A stretch of 64,000 nucleotides of DNA from Bradyrhizobium sp. Tv2a-2 (GCF_000472425.1 NZ_AXAI01000001.1:492502-556501); one strand, 5' to 3'; shown: positions 26,275 through 36,044, numbered from the stretch's first letter. Numbers and translations: made by a program. Notes: generated by a model not told the origin, from the letters alone.

Positions 26275-27498
26275 ATGCGCCGCCGGGAGTTCATCACAGG
26301 CGCGGCGGCACTCGCGGCCTGCGCGCAATTGCCTGATATGGCCCGTGCGTTGACCCCGGGGCATAGCATAACGCTCTCGGGCGCGGATCGGCTTCCCGTC
26401 GGCTTTCACAATTTCACTGGCACCAACCTTGCCAAATGGCAGGCAGCGCTCGCGGCCCAGCAGCGCGGGACAGCGAACGCGGTCCTGGGGTGCCTGGGCG
26501 ACTCGACGGTGGCCGGGCAAGGCGCCGCCAGCAACGAGCTGGCCTCCAATGCCAAGAGCCTGTCATGGCCGACGCAACTGGCGAAGCTCGTTCCCGGCGG
26601 CAGCTGGTCGAGCGTCTGGGGCGACAACAATGTCAGCGCCAACGCCGGTGACCCGCATGGATTTGACGCGCGGCTCGATCGCTCGGGCTGGACCGTCGAC
26701 TACATTAAGGCATCGGGCACACTGTGCGGCGGCTTCTTCCACGACCAGCAGACGGCCCTGGCGAACTTCTTCACCCCCACCAACCCGATCGACACCATCG
26801 AAGTCTGGTATGCGCAAGCGCCCGATAATGGATATTTCTCCATCGGTGTCGACGGCGGACCGCCGCTCGCGACCGTGAGCTGCGCGGGTCCCAATGCTTT
26901 CCTCAAGGCGACCGCAAACTGCACACTCGGACGTCACACCATCAATCTGCAGCGGATGCCCAACACCGAGAGCGACGTCTACCTGACGGGCATGCGCGCC
27001 TATAACTCGGCCGTCAAGGAAGTGTCGGTCTACAATCTTGGCGGCTGCCGCTGGGGTTCGGCCGACTTCGTGGTCAAGACCTATCCCTGGAGTACGCTGC
27101 CGGCCGTCGCCGCGATCGCGCCGAACCTCGTGATCTTCCAGGCGGGCATCGTCAACGACTGGGACAACCGCATCCCGCTTTCAACCGTCACGGCGAACAT
27201 GACGAACGTGATCAATGCGCTGAAGGCCGTGAAGTGCGATGTGATCCTGATGAGCGGCCCGCCGTCGGAAGCCGGCGTCTATGCGTCCTACGAGACGCAG
27301 GAAGCCTATGTCGCCAACATGAAATCGCTCGCCTATGCCGCCAACGTGCCCTTCATCGACGTCTGGGCGCTGTTCGGCGGCCGCTGGAAGGCGTCCGCGA
27401 TGTTCGACTCGCTACATCCGAACCAGGCCGGCTACGAGCTGATCGCAGGCTACGCACGGGCCGCCATTCTCGATCCCGCATCGCGCAGCGCGAGCTAA
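26275..27498 (+). CDS. Tat-exported SGNH/GDSL hydrolase
   Basis: The 407-residue protein starts at 26275 (MRRREFITGAAALAACAQLP), a twin-arginine signal; the frame is open further upstream. SGNH blocks are visible: block I GDSTVAGQG (catalytic Ser), an Asn in AGIVNDWD, and block V DSLHPNQAGY (catalytic Asp and His). Residues 130-270 form an inserted beta-rich region (TIEVWYAQAPDNGYFSIGVDGG) of carbohydrate-binding appearance. It probably deacetylates or de-esterifies an exported polysaccharide; the substrate is unknown. The TAA stop is the first bases of a 104-bp repeat. Confidence 0.87.
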   Translation: MRRREFITGAAALAACAQLPDMARALTPGHSITLSGADRLPVGFHNFTGTNLAKWQAALAAQQRGTANAVLGCLGDSTVAGQGAASNELASNAKSLSWPTQLAKLVPGGSWSSVWGDNNVSANAGDPHGFDARLDRSGWTVDYIKASGTLCGGFFHDQQTALANFFTPTNPIDTIEVWYAQAPDNGYFSIGVDGGPPLATVSCAGPNAFLKATANCTLGRHTINLQRMPNTESDVYLTGMRAYNSAVKEVSVYNLGGCRWGSADFVVKTYPWSTLPAVAAIAPNLVIFQAGIVNDWDNRIPLSTVTANMTNVINALKAVKCDVILMSGPPSEAGVYASYETQEAYVANMKSLAYAANVPFIDVWALFGGRWKASAMFDSLHPNQAGYELIAGYARAAILDPASRSAS

Positions 27499-27599
27499 AG
27501 CGCGACGAAATTGGGCAGAATCGTCATCGCGCTTTAGCGCTTTGGGTGAGCATGATCTTTTCGGAAAACCGCTGCACACTTTTCCGGATCATGTTCTAA
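27496..27599. repeat. 104-bp two-hairpin repeat, copy 1
   Basis: The first hairpin is AAAGCGCGACGA...CGTCATCGCGCTTT; the second is GAGCATGATCTTTTCGGAAAA...TTTTCCGGATCATGTTC, in which CGGAAAA/TTTTCCG also pair. The element begins at the TAA of the SGNH gene and ends at the stop codon of the convergent xdhC-like gene, so it supplies both stops. It matches the copies at 45415 (opposite orientation) and 61089 over its whole length. Confidence 0.85.
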
Positions 27600-28411
27600 C
27601 CACGCTGACCCCTGCGCCGCTCCCGCGTGATCTCGGCCAGGATCGACATCGCGATCTCCTCGGGCGTGATGGCGCCGAGATCGAGGCCGGCAGGCGCCTT
27701 GATGTTGTCGAGCGCGGACGCCGCAACGCCTTGCGCGAGGAGCTTCTCGCGCAGCGCCGTCCATTTGCGGCGGCTGCCGACGAAGGCGTGGTAGGCGGCC
27801 TCCGTCGCGGCGGCTTCGCGAAGCGCAGCCTCGTCGCCCTTGCCTTGGGTCGAAACCACGACAAAGCGCCTGGCCTGGTGCAGCTCTCCCAGTGCAAAGC
27901 CATCGACGAGCACATCGGCGTCGACCGCGGCGGGGCGCTCGGCGGCGGGCGCGGCGAGCGTGACGTGATAGCCGAGCTGTCGCGCCTGCGTGGCCAGCGA
28001 CAGCGCGACCGGGCTCGCGCCAAAGATCACCAGCGAGGGATGCGGCAGCACCGGCTCGATAAAAATATCCATCGTGCCCTGGCTCGGGCAGAAATTGGCC
28101 GCAAAGCGCACGCCCTGCCGGCTCTCGCCAGCCTTGACACCGAGTTCCGCCAGAAGATCCTCCGGCTGCACCGAGACCATGCGCGCTTCGCCATCGGCAA
28201 GCGCTTCGCGCGCCGCCTTCAGCACCGCGCCGCGCGCGCAACCGCCGCCGATCCAGCCCGCGACAATCGTCCCGTCAGGCGCGATGATCGCTTTCGCACC
28301 GGCCTTGGCTGCAGTCACCGACACCGTGCGCACCACCGTCGCCAGCACGAAAGCCCGTTCGGCGGCCTTCATCTGCGCGACCAGGTCCATCACTTCGACA
28401 TGGGCACCCAT
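27596..28411 (-). CDS. XdhC/CoxF-family molybdenum-enzyme maturation protein
   Basis: The 271-residue protein of the XdhC/CoxI/CoxF family has the N-terminal GWIGGGCARGAVLKAA motif (about 52-68) and a Rossmann-like C-terminal half beginning LVIFGASPVALSLATQA (about 125). Such proteins bind the molybdenum cofactor and assist its sulfuration and insertion into xanthine-oxidase-family enzymes. It is the last gene of the cox cluster, directly abutting coxE, in the position of coxF in Oligotropha. The start MGAHVEVMDL at 28411 is preferred over an upstream frame extension. Confidence 0.87.
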   Translation of the reverse strand: MGAHVEVMDLVAQMKAAERAFVLATVVRTVSVTAAKAGAKAIIAPDGTIVAGWIGGGCARGAVLKAAREALADGEARMVSVQPEDLLAELGVKAGESRQGVRFAANFCPSQGTMDIFIEPVLPHPSLVIFGASPVALSLATQARQLGYHVTLAAPAAERPAAVDADVLVDGFALGELHQARRFVVVSTQGKGDEAALREAAATEAAYHAFVGSRRKWTALREKLLAQGVAASALDNIKAPAGLDLGAITPEEIAMSILAEITRERRRGQRG

Positions 28412-28412
28412 G

Positions 28413-29618
28413 TTACAGCCTCGCAAGATAGGGCTCGAGCGCAGCGAGGCTCTGCAGCGTATTCGCCGGCGCGTAAAGATCGACATGCGGCAGCGCCGCC
28501 CTGATGCCGGCTGCGACCGGCGTGTAGCCCTGCCAGGCCATCATCGGGTTGAGCCAGACGATGCGGCGGCAGCGCTTTGCCAAAGCCGCCATTTCGCGGC
28601 CGAGCAGGTTGGCATCACCGGTCTCGTAGCCGTCGGAGACGATCATGACGCAGGTCCGCGAATGGATCACCCGCGCCGCATGGTAGCGGTTGAAGGTCGC
28701 GAGGCTCTCGCCGATCCTGGTGCCGCCGCCTGTGCCTTGGGCCAGGATCGAGAGCCGGTCCAGCGCGCGAGCTGCGTCTCTCTCCTTCATGGCGCCGGAC
28801 ACATGCGCGAGGCGCGTGTGAAACAGGAACGCCTCGGCTTCGCGAAATTGATCCAGCACGCCATGGACGAAGCGCAGGAAGACACCGGTGTACATGCTCA
28901 TCGAGCCCGAGGCATCGAGCAGCACGACCAGCCGCAGCGGCTTGTCCTTGCGCTGCCGCTTGACCAGCGAGATCGGCACGCCACCATGACTGATGTTGCG
29001 ATGAATGGTGCGCCTCAGATCAAGCCGGTAGCCGCGCCGCCGCGCGAGATCGCGCCGCGTCAGCCGCGTTCGCATTGCCTTTGCCAGCCGCGCGGCGGCT
29101 TCATGAGCTTGCGCGATCTGCTCGGGATCGGCGAGCTTCCTGAAATCGACCTCGGCGAGATTTTCGGCCCGCGAGGCGCCCTCCATGCGGCCCTCACCGC
29201 CTCGCCCTTCCGGCGCATCGTCTGCCGACGGCGCCTGGTCGGTCGCCGACTGGCTGCCGCTGATCTCGCCGTTGTCCTGCAAGGCCTTCAATGACGGGCT
29301 GTTGGCGGCCGTCGCCGCGCCTGATGTCATCGACCGCGAGCGCACCCGCTTTCCAAGCCAGAAGGCGTCGAACAGACCGTCGAATTTCTCCCAATCGGAT
29401 TTGCGCGCGGAGAACAGGTGCTTCAGCGCCGACCGCAGCAGTCCCGGCCTAACCGCATAGCCCGAAGCCATCAGCGAAGCCGCATCGCGTCCTTCCGCAA
29501 GCCCGACCGCAAAGCCGTTGTCGCGCAACGTCTTCAGGAATGCAGAAAGCTTCGCGGCTACCAGGCGCGAGACCTCGTCGATCTCTTCAAAGGACGGATG
29601 GTCGCCGCAGCAGCTCAT
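28413..29618 (-). CDS. coxE: CoxE, von Willebrand factor A domain protein
   Basis: The 401-residue VWA protein of the CoxE family has a helical N-terminal half (FEEIDEVSRLVAAKLSAFLKTLRDNGFAVG) and a VWA domain from about residue 215, with the MIDAS motif LDASGSMS. CoxE works with the AAA+ ATPase CoxD to mature the Cu/Mo active site of CO dehydrogenase. The ATG at 29618 overlaps the coxD stop by 4 bp (ATGA). The first residues MSCCGDH contain two adjacent cysteines, which is a small curiosity. Confidence 0.92.
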   Translation of the reverse strand: MSCCGDHPSFEEIDEVSRLVAAKLSAFLKTLRDNGFAVGLAEGRDAASLMASGYAVRPGLLRSALKHLFSARKSDWEKFDGLFDAFWLGKRVRSRSMTSGAATAANSPSLKALQDNGEISGSQSATDQAPSADDAPEGRGGEGRMEGASRAENLAEVDFRKLADPEQIAQAHEAAARLAKAMRTRLTRRDLARRRGYRLDLRRTIHRNISHGGVPISLVKRQRKDKPLRLVVLLDASGSMSMYTGVFLRFVHGVLDQFREAEAFLFHTRLAHVSGAMKERDAARALDRLSILAQGTGGGTRIGESLATFNRYHAARVIHSRTCVMIVSDGYETGDANLLGREMAALAKRCRRIVWLNPMMAWQGYTPVAAGIRAALPHVDLYAPANTLQSLAALEPYLARL

Positions 29619-30487
29619 GCGACCTTCCCCAGCAGACGCTCGGTGACTTCGCGCGTGACCCGCGCGCGGTCCTCGCGGGTCTTGAGCAGGCACATCAGGG
29701 TCTCATGCACAGTCTCGGGAAGGTCATGCAGGTCGCGCACGTCGAGCCCGACCAGCGCCGCCGCCCAGTCCAGTGTCTCGGCAACGCCGGGCACCTTGCG
29801 CAGCTCCTCCTTCCGTACACCCTCGACCATCCGCGCGATCTGCAGCGACAGCGAGGCCGAAGCACCATCGGTGCGCGCCATGATGATGCGCGCCTCGCGA
29901 TCGACATCGGGATAATCGACATAGTGATAGAGGCAGCGTCGGCGCAGCGCGTCCGACAGCTCGCGCGTGCCGTTCGAGGTCAGCACCACGCGAGGGACTG
30001 CACTGGCGGTGATGGTGCCAAGTTCAGGGATCGAGACCTGGAAATCGGAGAGCAATTCAAGCAGGAAGGCCTCGAACTCATCGTCGGCGCGATCGATCTC
30101 GTCGATCAACAGCACCGGAGACCTCTCACGGCGGATGGAAGCGAGCAGCGGCCGCTCAAGGAGATATTTTTCGGAAAAGATCTGGTCCTCGACTGCATCG
30201 GCGTCGGCGCCGCGGTGAGCCTGGATCGCCAGCAATTGGCGCTGGTAGTTCCATTCGTAGAGCGCGGCGGACTGATCCAGCCCCTCATAGCATTGCAGGC
30301 GGATCAGCTCGGTCGCATGAACGCAGGCGAGCGCCTTTGCGACCTCGGTCTTGCCGACGCCCGCCTCCCCCTCCAACAGCAACGGACGCTTCAGGAGCTG
30401 CATCAGCGAGATCGCGGTCGCCAGCTCGGCGTCGGCGATATAACCGCACACCGCAAGTGCCTGCGCGATCTCGTCACGGGTTTTCAT
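29615..30487 (-). CDS. coxD: CoxD, MoxR-family AAA+ ATPase
   Basis: The 290-residue MoxR-type AAA+ protein has Walker A EGEAGVGKTE (about 39-48), Walker B VLLIDEIDRAD (about 124-134), sensor 1 VVLTSNGTRE and an arginine-finger region ALRRRC. CoxD is needed for assembly of the [CuSMoO2] cluster of CO dehydrogenase, acting as an unfoldase/chaperone on CoxL. It is separated from coxL by 129 bp holding palindromic repeats and coupled (ATGA) to coxE. Confidence 0.93.
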   Translation of the reverse strand: MKTRDEIAQALAVCGYIADAELATAISLMQLLKRPLLLEGEAGVGKTEVAKALACVHATELIRLQCYEGLDQSAALYEWNYQRQLLAIQAHRGADADAVEDQIFSEKYLLERPLLASIRRERSPVLLIDEIDRADDEFEAFLLELLSDFQVSIPELGTITASAVPRVVLTSNGTRELSDALRRRCLYHYVDYPDVDREARIIMARTDGASASLSLQIARMVEGVRKEELRKVPGVAETLDWAAALVGLDVRDLHDLPETVHETLMCLLKTREDRARVTREVTERLLGKVA

Positions 30488-30504
30488 CGGCTGCCAAATG
30501 CTCC

Positions 30505-30584
30505 GTCATTCCGGGGCGCCTCGAAGAGGCGAACCCGGAATCTCGAGATTCCGGGTTCGATGCTTCGCATCGCCCCGGAATGAC
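30505..30584. repeat. palindromic repeat, family A, inside the cox cluster
   Basis: A near-perfect copy: GTCATTCCGGGGCG at the left, CGCCCCGGAATGAC at the right, and CCCGGAATCTCGAGATTCCGGG at the centre. A fragment of a second repeat family (TTTCGCTTCGCTCGCAATGACGTC) follows at 30594-30617 up to the coxL stop. The pair sits between coxL and coxD and could attenuate or process the transcript between structural and accessory genes. Confidence 0.85.
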
Positions 30585-30616
30585 ATCGAGACAGTTTCGC
30601 TTCGCTCGCAATGACG

Positions 30617-33037
30617 TCAACCTAACACGCCCAGGCTCTTCGCCGCCTTCCAGTTGCGCCAGTAGTCATGCGGCATCTGGATATGCGTCGATCCCAGGAA
30701 CGAGAAGGCGTCGTTCACGGCGTTGGAAAACGCCGGGACGCCGCCGACATTCGGGCTTTCGCCGACGCCCTTGGCGCCGATCGGGTGATGCGGCGACGGC
30801 GTCACCGTGAAGTCCGTCTCCCAACGCGGGGTCTCCACCGCGGTCGGCATGAAGAAATCCATGAACGAGCCGGTGACGACATTGCCGCCGTCGTCGTACC
30901 GGATCTCCTGGCCCATCGCGATGGCGAAAGCTTCGGTGAGCCCCCCATGCACCTGGCCCTCGATGATCATCGGGTTGATGCGGGTGCCGCAATCATCGAG
31001 CGCATAGAAGCGCCTGACCTTGTAGACCCCGGTATCGACATCGATATCCATCACGCAAAGATAGGCGCCGAACGGATAGGTCATGTTCGGTGGATCGTAG
31101 TAGCTCACCGCCTCCAGCCCCGGCTCCATCCCGGGCGGCACGGAATTGTAGGCCGCCCAGCAGATATCCTTCATTGACATGAACTTCTCCGGCAGGCCTT
31201 TGACGCGGAAGCCATCGATGTCCCACTCCAGATCGTCCTCGTGCACCTCGAGCTTGTAGGCCGCGATCATCTGCGCCTTTGCCTTTATCTTGCGTGCGGC
31301 CATGGCGATCGCGGCGCCTGCGACCGGCGTGGAGCGCGAGCCGTAGGTACCTAGCCCGTAAGGCGCGGTGTCGGTGTTGCCTTCCTCCACCATGATGTTG
31401 TCGGCGGGAATGCCGATCTCGGATGCGATGATCTGGGCCCAGGTGGTCTCATGGCCCTGGCCCTGGCTCTTGGTGCCCATGCGCGCAATGCCCGCCCCGG
31501 TCGGATGCATGCGAATCTCGCAGGAATCGAACATCGCAATGCCCAGGATGTCGCAGTTCTTCGACGGGCCGGCGCCGACGATCTCGGTGAAGAAGGAGAC
31601 GCCAAGCCCCATGACCTCGCGCGTCTCGCCGCGCTTGAAGGCTTCGCGTTTCTCCGCCTGCTCCTTGCGAAGCGCGGCATAGTCCGTCGACTCCATCATC
31701 TTGCGCATGGCGGTGTGGTAATCGCCGGAATCGTATTCCCAGCCGAGCGCAGAGTGATAGGGGAACTGCTCGCGCCGGATGAAATTCTTCAGGCGCAATT
31801 CCGCCGGGTCCATACCGAGCTTTTGCGCCAGGATGTCCATGGCGCGCTCGATGCAATAGGCGGCCTCCGTGACGCGGAACGAGCAACGGTAGGCCACACC
31901 GCCCGGCGCCTTGTTGGAATAGACGCCGTCGACCGTGAGATGAGCCACCGGGAAATCATAGGACCCGGTGACGATGTTGAAGAAGCCGGCCGGCCATTTC
32001 GACGGGTCGGCGCAAGCGTCGAACGCGCCGTGATCGGCGAGCACATGGACGCGCAAACCTGTGACCTTGCCGTCCTTGGTCGCGGCGATCTCGGTCGTCA
32101 TGTGATAGTCGCGCGCGAACGAGGTCGCGGTGAGGTTCTCGATGCGGTCCTCGACCCATTTCACCGGCTTGCCGGTAACGATCGAGGCAACCGCTGCGCA
32201 GATATAACCGGGATAGGCGCCGACCTTGTTGCCGAAGCCACCGCCGATATCGGGCGAGATCACATGGATCTTCTGCTCCGGCAACTTTGCGATCAGGGCG
32301 ACCACCGTCCGGATCACATGCGGCGCCTGGAAGGTACCCCAGATCGTCAGCTCACCCTTGATCTTGTCAAAGGAGCAGACGCACTGGCAGGTCTCCAAGG
32401 GAGACGGATGGGTGCGGTGATATGAGATCATCTCCTTGATGGTGACTTCAGCCTTATTGAAAGCAGCATCCGTGAGCTCCTTGTCGCCGACGCTCCATTC
32501 GAAGATGTGGTTGTGGTGCTTGCGCGGCCCATGGGCACCGGTCGTTTTGCCGGCGAGGTCTTCGCGCAGCACCGGCGCATCCGGCGCCATCGATTTGAAG
32601 GGATCGACGAGAACCGGTAGCGCCTCGTAGTCGACCACGACCTTGGACACGCCGTCATCGGCGGCATAGCGATCGGTCGCGACCACGAACGCCACCTCCT
32701 GGTTCTGGAACAGCACCTTGCCGTCGGCGAGCACCATCTGCACGTCACCGGCGAGCGTCGGCATCCAGGCGAGGTTGACAGTCTTCAGAGTCTCCGCGGT
32801 GATCACCGCGAGCACGCCAGGCACCTTCAGCGCCTCATCCGTATTGATCGACTTGACACGCGCATGCGCATGCGGCGAGCGGACGAAATCGCCATGCAGC
32901 ATGCCAGGCAGCTTGACGTCGTCGACGTAATTGCCCTTTCCTTGCGTGAAGCGGATGTCTTCGACGCGCTTTCGCTTGCAGCCCATGCCTTCGAGGGCGG
33001 CGGTGCGTTGTTCCCGCGTGGGAGTCAAGTCGTTCAT
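30617..33037 (-). CDS. coxL: aerobic carbon monoxide dehydrogenase large subunit, form I
   Basis: The 806-residue molybdenum hydroxylase subunit carries the form-I loop VAYRCSFR (381-388), whose Cys385 corresponds to the residue that ligates the copper of the Mo-Cu centre, and the active-site Glu in GAKGVGES near the C-terminus. Other landmarks are [11 protein letters not shown] (about 265) for cofactor binding and [27 protein letters not shown] at the N-terminus. It oxidises CO to CO2 with quinone or cytochrome as acceptor, in an LMS heterohexamer at the inner membrane. The ATG overlaps coxS by 4 bp. The sequence looks complete and functional. Confidence 0.97.
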   Translation of the reverse strand: MNDLTPTREQRTAALEGMGCKRKRVEDIRFTQGKGNYVDDVKLPGMLHGDFVRSPHAHARVKSINTDEALKVPGVLAVITAETLKTVNLAWMPTLAGDVQMVLADGKVLFQNQEVAFVVATDRYAADDGVSKVVVDYEALPVLVDPFKSMAPDAPVLREDLAGKTTGAHGPRKHHNHIFEWSVGDKELTDAAFNKAEVTIKEMISYHRTHPSPLETCQCVCSFDKIKGELTIWGTFQAPHVIRTVVALIAKLPEQKIHVISPDIGGGFGNKVGAYPGYICAAVASIVTGKPVKWVEDRIENLTATSFARDYHMTTEIAATKDGKVTGLRVHVLADHGAFDACADPSKWPAGFFNIVTGSYDFPVAHLTVDGVYSNKAPGGVAYRCSFRVTEAAYCIERAMDILAQKLGMDPAELRLKNFIRREQFPYHSALGWEYDSGDYHTAMRKMMESTDYAALRKEQAEKREAFKRGETREVMGLGVSFFTEIVGAGPSKNCDILGIAMFDSCEIRMHPTGAGIARMGTKSQGQGHETTWAQIIASEIGIPADNIMVEEGNTDTAPYGLGTYGSRSTPVAGAAIAMAARKIKAKAQMIAAYKLEVHEDDLEWDIDGFRVKGLPEKFMSMKDICWAAYNSVPPGMEPGLEAVSYYDPPNMTYPFGAYLCVMDIDVDTGVYKVRRFYALDDCGTRINPMIIEGQVHGGLTEAFAIAMGQEIRYDDGGNVVTGSFMDFFMPTAVETPRWETDFTVTPSPHHPIGAKGVGESPNVGGVPAFSNAVNDAFSFLGSTHIQMPHDYWRNWKAAKSLGVLG

Positions 33038-33534
33038 TCCGCGGCCTCCTTGAATTCGACGCCCTTGGCCTTGGCCGCGGCGTATTGGATTGCCTTCACG
33101 ATGTTCTGGTAGCCGGTGCAGCGGCAGATATTGCCGGCAATGCCGGCGCGGATTTCGTCCTCCGTCGGCGCCGGATTTTCCTGCAAGAGCCGATGCGCGC
33201 GCACGATCATGCCCGGCGTGCAATAGCCGCATTGCAGGCCGTGCATCTGGCGAAAACCTTCCTGCAGATGCGACAGCGTGCCGTCTGCATTCGCCATGCC
33301 TTCGATCGTGGTGATGTCGCTGCCGTTGGCCTGTATCGCGAACATAGTGCAGGACTTCACCGACATGCCGTCGATATCGACGGTGCAGGCGCCGCAATGG
33401 GTGGTCTCACAGCCGATATGCGTACCGGTGAGCTGCAGGTTCTCGCGGATGAAATGCACCAGCAACGTGCGTGGCTCGACCAGGCCTTCGACCTCGGCGC
33501 CGTTGACCTTCATGGTCACGTGGATTTTTGCCAT
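33034..33534 (-). CDS. coxS: carbon monoxide dehydrogenase small [2Fe-2S] subunit
   Basis: The 166-residue subunit has two [2Fe-2S] clusters: the plant-ferredoxin-type ligands in [10 protein letters not shown] plus a later Cys (KSCTMF), and the helical-domain ligands in CGYCTPG and CRCTGY. It passes electrons from the Mo-Cu centre of CoxL to the FAD of CoxM. It starts at MAKIHVTM (33534), 14 bp after the coxM stop, and overlaps coxL by 4 bp. The C-terminal tail [12 protein letters not shown] is short. Confidence 0.97.
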   Translation of the reverse strand: MAKIHVTMKVNGAEVEGLVEPRTLLVHFIRENLQLTGTHIGCETTHCGACTVDIDGMSVKSCTMFAIQANGSDITTIEGMANADGTLSHLQEGFRQMHGLQCGYCTPGMIVRAHRLLQENPAPTEDEIRAGIAGNICRCTGYQNIVKAIQYAAAKAKGVEFKEAAE

Positions 33535-33548
33535 TGATTCCTCCCGTA

Positions 33549-34412
33549 TTATTTCGCGCGGTGGGCTGCGCGCTGCAGCGCCCGCGTCACCATGATGCCG
33601 CCGACATGTTTTCTGTATTCGACCGGCCCGCGCGCATCCGCCGCCGGCGACATGATCGCTTCGGCGGCTGCGGCGGCCTTCTTCAGGCTCGCGGCATCGA
33701 GGCTGGTGCCGATCACCGCGTTGGCGGCGTCGACAGCGAGCAGCGGTGTTTCGTGCAGATTGGTGAGCCCGATCGCGCAACTTGCGACCTTGCCGCCAGC
33801 CATGGTCAGCACCACGGCCGCGGCGGCGGTCGCATAATCGCCGACCTTGCGCTTCAATTTCTCGTAAGCGTAGCCGTGACCTGCCGCCGGCAGGGGAATC
33901 GTGACCGAGGTCAGGATCTCGCCGGGCTCGAGCGCTGTGAAATAAGCGCCCTGATAGAAGTCGGAGGCCATGACCTCGCGGGCGCCGCTGGGTCCCTCCA
34001 GGCGATAGGCGGCGCCCAAGGTCAGCATCAGTGCCGGCATGTCGTTGCCGGGATCACCATTGGCGACGTTGCCGCCGATCGTGCCGCGGTAGCGCACCTG
34101 GGGATCGGCGATCAGGGCGGCCGCCTCCTGCAGGATCGGCAGTGATGACCTGATCTCGTCCGACGCCAGCAGCTCGTGCTGGGTGGTCATGGCCCCGATC
34201 GCAATCCTGTTGCCATCGCGATGGATGCCCTTGAGGCCGGCGATCCCATGCAGGTCAACGAGATGGCCGGGGGTGGCGAGCCGCAGCTTCATCATGGGGA
34301 TGAGGCTGTGTCCGCCCGCGAGCGGACGCGCCTCCTCACCCAGCGAGGCCAGAAGCTTTATTGCATCGCCAACGCTTGCGGGCCGGTGATAGCCGAATGG
34401 GCCAGGAATCAT
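33549..34412 (-). CDS. coxM: carbon monoxide dehydrogenase medium (FAD) subunit
   Basis: The 287-residue flavoprotein of the xanthine-dehydrogenase FAD-binding family has the FAD contacts AGGHSL (33-38) and TIGGN (about 114-118), with a CO-dehydrogenase C-terminal domain. It re-oxidises the iron-sulfur clusters of CoxS and donates electrons to the respiratory chain. It is the first structural gene (M-S-L order). A 12-bp direct repeat with 21-bp period lies 100-132 bp upstream of its ATG, suiting a LytTR regulator. Confidence 0.96.
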   Translation of the reverse strand: MIPGPFGYHRPASVGDAIKLLASLGEEARPLAGGHSLIPMMKLRLATPGHLVDLHGIAGLKGIHRDGNRIAIGAMTTQHELLASDEIRSSLPILQEAAALIADPQVRYRGTIGGNVANGDPGNDMPALMLTLGAAYRLEGPSGAREVMASDFYQGAYFTALEPGEILTSVTIPLPAAGHGYAYEKLKRKVGDYATAAAAVVLTMAGGKVASCAIGLTNLHETPLLAVDAANAVIGTSLDAASLKKAAAAAEAIMSPAADARGPVEYRKHVGGIMVTRALQRAAHRAK

Positions 34413-34511
34413 GGTCTCCTCCCTTCGTCCTTTTGGGCGCGGACGTGTTGAGCGGGACGCTCTCTCCGGACGGAGCCGGCCGCAATGATGCGGGCACGGA
34501 AGGTCAAAATT

Positions 34512-34544
34512 CGCACGAGTTGCAGGCGAGCGCGCACGAGTTGC
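34512..34544. promoter_or_regulatory. exact direct repeat upstream of coxM, candidate LytTR/CoxC operator
   Basis: CGCACGAGTTGC occurs at 34512-34523 and again, identical, at 34533-34544. The start-to-start distance is 21 bp, two helical turns. LytTR DNA-binding domains bind pairs of direct repeats on one helix face with about this period, and the neighbouring coxC gene encodes a LytTR regulator. The repeat lies in the 283-bp coxC-coxM gap, about 100 bp upstream of coxM. The match to the textbook LytTR half-site is only partial (GAGTTGC). Confidence 0.5.
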
Positions 34545-34695
34545 GTCAGGAGATGAGACCTAATCGAGCGACGCCATTACGCCGCTGAGCTTAGTCTCCA
34601 CCGACGAACTGCCCCGCTGCGAGACCCGGGCCGTCGCCCTCCGAGGGGCTCGCTTACGCGAGCACCTCATGGCGATGGTGGCAGGCTGTCTCTGA

Positions 34696-35940
34696 TTAGG
34701 ACGACGGCGAGAGGCTAGACCGCACCGCATGCCCGTTACGTTGCTTGGCGAGCCCGAGCCTTGCCTTCACCTCGGCGATCTTGGCGCGGCTGACGGGCAC
34801 GCGGTGCGGCGTGGGGCCGTCGAGCTCGATAACGGCGCCGTCCCCCTCCTTGCGGACCAGGGTGACATGCGGAATCGCCACGATGTGGCTGCGGTGGACA
34901 CGGACGAACAGACCGGGGTCAAGTTGCGCCTCGGCCTCCGAGATCGACCACGGACACATCCGCTCCCGCGTGCCGTCATGAACACGGGTGTAATGCGCAT
35001 CCGCCCGGACGCTGCGGATATCGGCGGTGTCGATGAAATGGGTGCCGTTGGCGCCCTCCACCGGCAACCGCGGCACCGGCGCCGGCCGCGGCGGCTGGCC
35101 GAGCCCGCCGAGCGGCGCCGGCATCAGCCGTGGCAAAGCCGTGGCGGCCGGCGCAGTCTCGACCGGCGCCGTTACCGCACTCGCCTGCAGCGCAACCGCC
35201 TGCTCAACTTGCGTCGAAGCGATCTGGCGTCGCGGGTCCGGCACCAGTGACAGCAGGAAGCCCGCGGCGATCACAAAGCACAACACGGCCACCACAATCG
35301 ATAAGATCTGCGGCGAGGCGGCAAGCCCGCCCACCATGTGATGCTGCGCTGCGGAAACCGGCGCGAAATGCATGCCGTACATTGCCGTGTAATGCATGCC
35401 CGAGACCGCGACGCCAAAGGCAACCGCGCTCGCAATCAGCCGCACGCCATCGGCCGGCGCCAGAAAGGCGCGCAAGCCGCCGTAAGCCGTGACGATCGCA
35501 ACCAGGATCGACAGCGCTACCATGCGGTCATCATGCACAATGGCGAAATTGCCCGACAGCGCATGGATCCCGACATAATGCATGCTGGCGACGCCAAGCC
35601 CGAGCAGCACGGCAGACGACGCCACCCGCAGCAGCGACGGCTCGCCGATCGAAACAAAAAACAGCGAAATGCCGACCACCAGCGCACAGATCAAAAACGA
35701 GATCATGGTGGGCAGGACGAGATAGACGGTATCAGCGGGGATCGGTGCAGCCAGCACGCCGACAAAATGCATGGTCCAGATGCCGACCGCGAGAAAGGCT
35801 GCTGCACCTGCGAGCAACGCACGGCGGCTGGCGCCCGCGGCAGAGCGGACGCGCGCGGCCAGCGCAAAGCCGGTGTAGCCACCCAGGATCGCGATCGCCA
35901 CCGAGAGCGCCACGAGATAGGGATCGTGTCCTTCGAACAT
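34696..35940 (-). CDS. coxC: MHYT-LytTR membrane regulator, CoxC-like
   Basis: The 414-residue regulator has an N-terminal MHYT sensor domain of about seven helices with the three signature motifs TMHFVG, SMHYVG and GMHYTA (His residues thought to bind a metal that senses O2, CO or NO). A Pro/Ala linker follows, then a C-terminal LytTR DNA-binding domain (about 305-400, FVRVHRSHIVAIPHV). This matches CoxC/CoxH of carboxidotrophs. I place the start at MFEGHDPYLVALS. A GTG at 36048 would add 36 residues and overlaps the ribH stop as GTGA, so coupling to ribH is possible. Confidence 0.87.
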   Translation of the reverse strand: MFEGHDPYLVALSVAIAILGGYTGFALAARVRSAAGASRRALLAGAAAFLAVGIWTMHFVGVLAAPIPADTVYLVLPTMISFLICALVVGISLFFVSIGEPSLLRVASSAVLLGLGVASMHYVGIHALSGNFAIVHDDRMVALSILVAIVTAYGGLRAFLAPADGVRLIASAVAFGVAVSGMHYTAMYGMHFAPVSAAQHHMVGGLAASPQILSIVVAVLCFVIAAGFLLSLVPDPRRQIASTQVEQAVALQASAVTAPVETAPAATALPRLMPAPLGGLGQPPRPAPVPRLPVEGANGTHFIDTADIRSVRADAHYTRVHDGTRERMCPWSISEAEAQLDPGLFVRVHRSHIVAIPHVTLVRKEGDGAVIELDGPTPHRVPVSRAKIAEVKARLGLAKQRNGHAVRSSLSPSS

Positions 35941-36044
35941 GATCTTTTCAGGCTCACCCGTCGCCACGGGCAAGCCTCCTCCCGACGCCGAGTTTATCAA
36001 CGCGGCGACGGGAAAGACAATCAATGGATTGTGGATACCACGGT

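Noticed and set aside
28413..29618. VWA-MoxR pair considered as a stand-alone ternary defence or stress system
   Set aside because: The pair is fused by overlaps to coxL-type genes in the standard coxD-coxE order, so cofactor maturation is the better explanation.
31451..32425. A 324-codon plus-strand frame inside coxL
   Set aside because: It is antisense to the CoxL active-site region, whose conservation explains the open frame.
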